This document shows, in pieces, positions 58,624-64,000 of a stretch of 64,000 nt of DNA. Under the pieces are notes generated by a model, which saw only the letters and a list, made by a program, of their open reading frames with translations, was not told the DNA's origin and did not search any database. Position 1 is the first letter of the stretch. Every line of letters starts with the position of its first letter. Made by a program: the position numbers and the translations under genes. The stretch is from Acanthochlamys bracteata (lineage: Eukaryota > Streptophyta > Magnoliopsida > Pandanales > Velloziaceae): assembly GCA_019914995.1 (NCBI GenBank), contig CM034136.1, positions 139,270 through 203,269 of the forward strand, written 5' to 3'.

Positions 58624-61600
58624 TCACTCTGAACGCACAGAATTGTATTTCTCAGCGAGCGATGGGTTATTCATGATGTTATTCTTCATCATCTTGAACC
58701 GCATACTACAATCTCCACCACTGTATAGAAACAAGGATAAATTTTGGAAAAAAATTAGTCAGAGAACTGATAAAACAGTGCCAGGCTTTAGAGATATATT
58801 GAAATGAATCTAATCTTTCTACCATATAATTCTAAATAAGAGTTGCATCTGAAATTCAGAACACTGAAATTTGCATTTGCTGGTGTATTCAGGTAATTGC
58901 ACAGAAAATAGATGAGAACCAGTTAACTTTTGTCTTTGTTAACCTCTAAAAACATGCACAATAGTGATGGCATATTATTTTGAAGACTTGAAAGTTTTTA
59001 GTGTGGTTTGTTCTGAACTCAGCTATCGCAGGGTAGCAAATTTAAGTGAATTAACAGGCCAACACCTGAGGGTTTTATTATTGAGAAACTCAGTATAAAC
59101 CACTTAAGAGTTAATTAGGAGTCTTATACATTACGTTTAAAGTAGACTTCATGTGCTGAAAGATAGCCTTCTTAGCAGACATGGAGTTGAAGTCTTCTAC
59201 TAACATGAGGCAATGCAAATATTGTAAGACTCCAGAGTCTAGGTAAGCACTGGATAATGTCATATCAAGAGATAATAGCAAGGGCATATTAAAAAGAATT
59301 GAAAAATAAAAGAAGAAAATACTTGTGTGTGCAAGCACAATAGAGAAAGCTGGTGGCTCCATCTTTGAGAGAGAGCTTACAAGAATACCAAGAATCTGAT
59401 AAAAATTAAGAAAATTGTGACCTTATGCGGTTCAAGGAAGATATAGCCCGCAAAGCACTTCTGATCATATCCTCGTTGCGGTCAATTTCTTGCTTCACAG
59501 CATCCATCTTCGGTTTATGACCGATGGTCTTCTCCAGAGGTTCAAGCAATGAGTCAAGAACTGGTAAAAACAACGGAAAGGAAAACATCATTTGATGCAA
59601 CATGAAATTTCTGACAAGTAGCTTGTCCAGTTTTAATACCAACCTGCGAGAACAGCAGCAGGACACTTGTATGCGAGCTTTGAAAGAATAAGATGGCAAG
59701 GCATCTTTACATCATAGTGGTCTGAAATTTGAAGAAAACAGATAATCACACGCGTCATGAAATTAAGAAGTCTGAAGATTAATGGCTTATGAGCAACTTC
59801 TTTGCACAAACAATTGAGCACCTTTCAATGCATAAGATTGGAGTACTCACCAGATAATCCAGATATGAGATAAGGGACAATGAAGGAAGAAGGATTGACT
59901 TGATCAAGACAACTATCCAGCAGCATATCTACACACTCAAATGCTGCTTTTCTAAGCTCAAGGCCATCATCAACTGTGTGCTTGAAGGGACCAAGATCCA
60001 CTGTCCGGATTAATTCTTGCTGTAAAGAAGAAAGAATGAGAATTGGGAGAGGACAAACTTGTCAAAATGCAAGGAGTCTGGTATTAACAGCTCAAATCAA
60101 AGATGAAAAGATCACTGAAAAATCATGAATAGCAGCTTCTATATATTGAAACCCCAATACTCTATATTGTAGCTAAATCCCATTATATATATTTAGAACC
60201 AACACAATTTAACTGCGATCTGTAGAATAATTTCCTGAAGAGCTCCTTAACTTACTACAAGATTATCCGCATCCATCACTGCAAGATCTCACAGGCCATG
60301 CAATTCATATAACAAGAACAGCATATCTAAATTGCAGCTCAAAGTTTTAGAACTCCATAACAAGTTGAAGCATCATGCATCGAGTACGCTACGTTGACAT
60401 ATTCAAGACTTCCCAATGCTGATTGAAACTGACATTAGACCTAGTTATTAAGGTGCCAAGGGCCCCAATTTCTCTTGGCATGCCTTTAGTTACATCCACT
60501 AGCCCTAGGATAGTCAAAAGGCAAAATTTTCAAAGGATTATGCGCCTCTACACACTATCATGTCATGTCCAATACCCCAAAAAAAGGAGGAAATAAGAAG
60601 TAAGAGTGACCAAGCAGCCGTAAGACCTAAGCACCCCTAGATAAAGTTAAAAGCAGTATGTAGTAGAACTTAAATAATAAATAGCAATCAGTGGCATGAA
60701 CATGGACATGAAGCTGGAACAACTTCTGGTTCAATTCATTTTTCAGGGCTCATTGCCAGTGAAAGGACTTGACACAAGAGTATGCCTGACAAAGTACTTG
60801 AAATAGGAACTACACAAACCAAACCTACCTTTACCACAGTTTGATCATATAAAAGAGGTAAGAGTTCTGGCAAAAGCCCCTTGATAAGATTTGCTTTATT
60901 GTGGGCAGCTGTACTAAGTGCCAGTACAGCTGCACGTCGAACATGCTGCAAATTAAAATATATATATCAATGAACAGGGAATTTCATAAGGATATCAATA
61001 CACACACCATGCAATAAAGTTACTTATGACCTACTCGATCACTATCTTTAATTAGCATCAAGAATGTAGAAATCTCTGAATGCAAGATCTCATCTATTTT
61101 TTCAGGACGTTCGACTATGGAATACTTGACTGCAATGACAACCGTCGCTCTTGTGAAAGCAGCTGGACTTGAAGTTCTGACCTGCAAAATGTTTCATTTT
61201 TAAGATTGTAACATGCAAAAAAGAGAAATAAATTAAAAGTAGCATGCACATTATAACCTTCAATGCAGGAACAAGCTTCTTTGGATCAATAAGTGCAATT
61301 TTCCCTAAACATTCTGCAACTACATTGCGAACTCCTTCTTCCTCACTTTCACAATGGTTAAAGAGCAAATTCAGTATCTTTTCAACATAGGAATCTTGAA
61401 GTTCACCCTTCCTAGCTTGATCTGTGGACTGCCTAGAGATAACCTAATAATTTTGTTAAAAAAATTGTTAAGTGAACATTTAAAGAGATACTTTCCTATC
61501 ATATGAAGAATGCTAATGATGCAATATCAAAAGAGAAGCTACAACAGAACCACTTGATCTACCTCTTTCAAGGAGTGGAGCAAAAGGTACTGCTTCTTCT

Positions 61601-64000
61601 GTTGATTATCAATCTGGTCCAATATAAATGGCAAGAATTTTGACAAATTGCCAACAGCTATATTTCCAAGAGCATACGATGCAGCAGATTTTATCTCTTC
61701 AAAAGGTGACTGGAATGACTCAATGACAATGCTTTCTATGTTAGTGTGCCTGCTAAGATCTTTCCTCCTCCCAATGTCCCCTAGGCATAATAAAGCCAAG
61801 TGTTGCTTAGCCTGAAATGGAAATAATGAATGTGTCAAGCAGCACAGATCAGTTGGTGAAAAGGAGTGATTTCTGAAGAAAAGAACGACATATTACTAAA
61901 CATCATGAATTAGAACATAATACAGAATATCTTAGGGAAGAGTCTTCAAAATCTCCAAATATCATTTTTTCAAGTAATTGAGAACTGAAGAATGGCAAAC
62001 TTTTATGGGACAGATAAATTGCACAGACAGCTAGTACCAAATGAGGTTTCTTAAACTGTCACAAAAACTGCATGGATAAGTAGATTAAAAAAGTAACGTT
62101 CTACTAAAAGTAAATGGACCGTGATTTCACTAGGTTGCTAACTTACTGTATTGAGCGTGCGCACATAAAACAACAAAGTATAATAGACACATATAACAAG
62201 AGGAAGTAGGAAACGAACTCACAGAATTTGTGTTACTATCGCTTCTTAGAATTCCTTTAAGCATTTCAACTGTGGAAGCACACTTCTGATCACCAGCCGT
62301 TAAGCAAAGTTCGGCAACACATTGAGCAATTGAATATAAAGCCTGCTTAGCTAGGCCTCCTGACTGCGGAGATGGTTTTGCACTTGAGAGGAGTGATTCT
62401 AACAGCGAATCAAAACTTGTATTGGCTGAATGAACCAAAGAGCCGTAGAAGTTTTGAAGTGCCTGCAAATTGAAATGAATTAATAATTTATTTGAAGAAG
62501 AAATATAAGAAAACGAAAAAAGGAACTGCATTCTTATAAAAAGTATATCACAAAGTGGGCCTTACTTGCAGAGCTTGGCCCTGCAACAAAGAGCTCCGAA
62601 CCAAAATCAGCGTCTGAGGAAGGACTTTATGTCTCACAGCTTGGCCAACACTTTCACTAGATTTCCTATCGGTCATCAGTGTGCAGCACAGCTCCAAAGC
62701 AAGAGCAGTCATATGCAAGTCAGTGTCGCTGGAGGATGAAAAAAAAAACAACTTAGAATATGGCCCCTTGGAGATGGAATAAAGATGGAATGTGTAGCAA
62801 GAGCAGAACCTTATAAGAGTTGAAAGTTCAACAATAATAGCTTCATAAGAAGCTGAACCAATTTGATCACCGTACGCAATAACAAGGGAGTTTAGTGTAG
62901 CAAGTGTAGCCTGCCTTAATGCCCTGTTGGCCTGAAAGAAGATAACAAAGACCATGTGAGCATCTAAAGGTTAATTGACCAATAGCTAAATTACTGTTCA
63001 GTCACAAATCACAATGACAATGCAATAAACATGTAGTCTCATGCACTCTACGTAAGCTATTTGAGGCATACCTTTCGAAGAAATGTTGTAAGGTCTGAAA
63101 CTACTTGATCTAAAACAGAAGACAGATCTATTCGGAGTGGTGAATTAGCAATTACTGAAAATGCCTGCAAAAGACACCAAGTGTTAACAGACCTTCCACA
63201 CATAGTTGAGCAAAAAGATAAGCGCATTGACACGTCATCATGTATTACTAACATTCAAGAAATTTGGCGAAAGGCGGCGATTGAATAAAGGAGTACAATG
63301 AAGTTGCAGCAAGTACCAACTTATACTAGAAAACATACAACTAATGGAACATTGCTAATAGCTGCTGGCAGATTGCATTTGCAGAGAGCTATTGATCATT
63401 AGCAAAACACAATCATCTAACATGTATGGGTTGCAAAATTTTAGAAAACACCCAATGTCTACCGTGTAAACAGATTTTAGAATCACATGAGATTAGAACG
63501 TACTAGCATTACAGGCATATGTAAGAAAAAAGATAATTTGAACAACAGCATTTGAAATAGGAGTATATGATAATGTCTCCTCAGTCTTACTTTTACAGCT
63601 GTGAGGCGGGTAATCTCATTTCCCATACGATCAACAAGGATTGGCAGGCATGTATTTAACTCTGATTGGAGATCATCACCGAAAGTGGAAATCACAATGC
63701 TCATGCAAGATATGGCGCACTCCTTAACTTCCTGGTATCCAAGTTAAGGTTACAAGCCATGATAAGAATAATTTAAGAGCAAACTATGTTAGACTGACCT
63801 GATCTTGATCTTGGTTAGCTAACCGTGTCAAGATGGCCTTGTATATTGGACCAACATATGGTTTGTAATTCAGATTAGAAGTCTATATCAAAGAACTTAG
63901 TATTAGCATATAGACATATGAAACTGGAAACAAAAACAAAAATAAACCCACGTCAGACCTGAATATTTGGACGAAGGACGTGAACAAGTTCTCCACAAAC
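58624..64000 (-). CDS. CAND1: CAND1, cullin-associated NEDD8-dissociated protein 1 (C-terminal ~688 aa; runs off window)
   Basis: Fifteen exons on the minus strand: 64000-63959 (partial), 63882-63799, 63731-63591, 63164-63072, 62931-62810, 62728-62566, 62462-62223, 61811-61563, 61443-61258, 61181-61035, 60945-60829, 60019-59851, 59721-59644, 59560-59422 and 58720-58624. Phases are continuous and give ~688 codons of an expected ~1220. The protein is a run of HEAT repeats. Diagnostic stretches are LALLCLGDIGRRKDLS, AASYALGNIAVGN, VAECLGKIALIDPKKLVPAL, HVRRAAVLALSTAAHNK and RNEDMIRSALRAISSLNRI. CAND1 binds un-neddylated cullins and exchanges substrate receptors of SCF-type ubiquitin ligases, including those in auxin signalling. 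The final exon (GGDCSMRFKMM to NSVRSE) lies beyond a 701-bp intron and departs from the usual C-terminal sequence more than the rest. The N-terminal half is outside the window. Confidence 0.93.

Overview
The window is nuclear DNA of a flowering plant, almost certainly a eudicot. Genes are split by GT-AG introns, intergenic DNA is very AT-rich, and the products are plant-specific families: R2R3-MYB, CYP709-type P450s, PIF bHLH, Aux/IAA, PPR and type I MADS. I cannot name the species from sequence alone. No prokaryotic operon, CRISPR array, rRNA or convincing tRNA gene was seen.

Layout from left to right. 1-4309 is AT-rich intergenic DNA with MITE-like foldback repeats. 4310-5720 (+) is a complete MYB86/MYB55-like R2R3-MYB. 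6331-21860 is the most unusual region: eight head-to-tail copies of a roughly 2.12-kb unit, each holding a minus-strand CYP709B-like P450 pseudogene plus its flanks. Seven of the eight copies share the junction of a ~450-bp deletion that removed the ExxR, PERF and haem-cysteine segments. Copy 7 keeps the whole gene but has a 1-nt deletion at the oxygen-binding helix. Two intact 510-aa paralogs on the opposite strand follow (22598-24486 and 25645-27531), themselves a ~3.05-kb direct duplication. A decayed PPR gene lies at about 28.3-28.9 kb, followed by ~9 kb of gene-poor AT-rich DNA.

The right half holds mostly single genes. They are a PIF3-like bHLH factor (38008-40487, +), a broken plastid protoporphyrinogen oxidase paralog (42137-45127, +), a non-canonical Aux/IAA of the IAA20/30 type (47547-48436, +), the SNF5-type SWI/SNF subunit BSH (50003-54474, +) and an RCI2/PMP3 membrane peptide gene (55825-56113, +) with four CACGTG boxes upstream. 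A type I MADS-box remnant (57535-57630, +) and the C-terminal half of CAND1 (58624 to beyond 64000, -) complete it.

Several genes belong to light, auxin and stress signalling (PIF3, IAA20/30, RCI2, and CAND1, which recycles cullin-RING ligases). Their closeness is probably coincidental; nothing in the sequence indicates a functional cluster. The P450 region is a real paralog cluster shaped by tandem duplication, inversion, deletion and decay. Its near-identical units also carry many indels at recurrent sites, so assembly quality there needs checking. All exon coordinates were worked out by hand from splice signals and family similarity, without RNA evidence.
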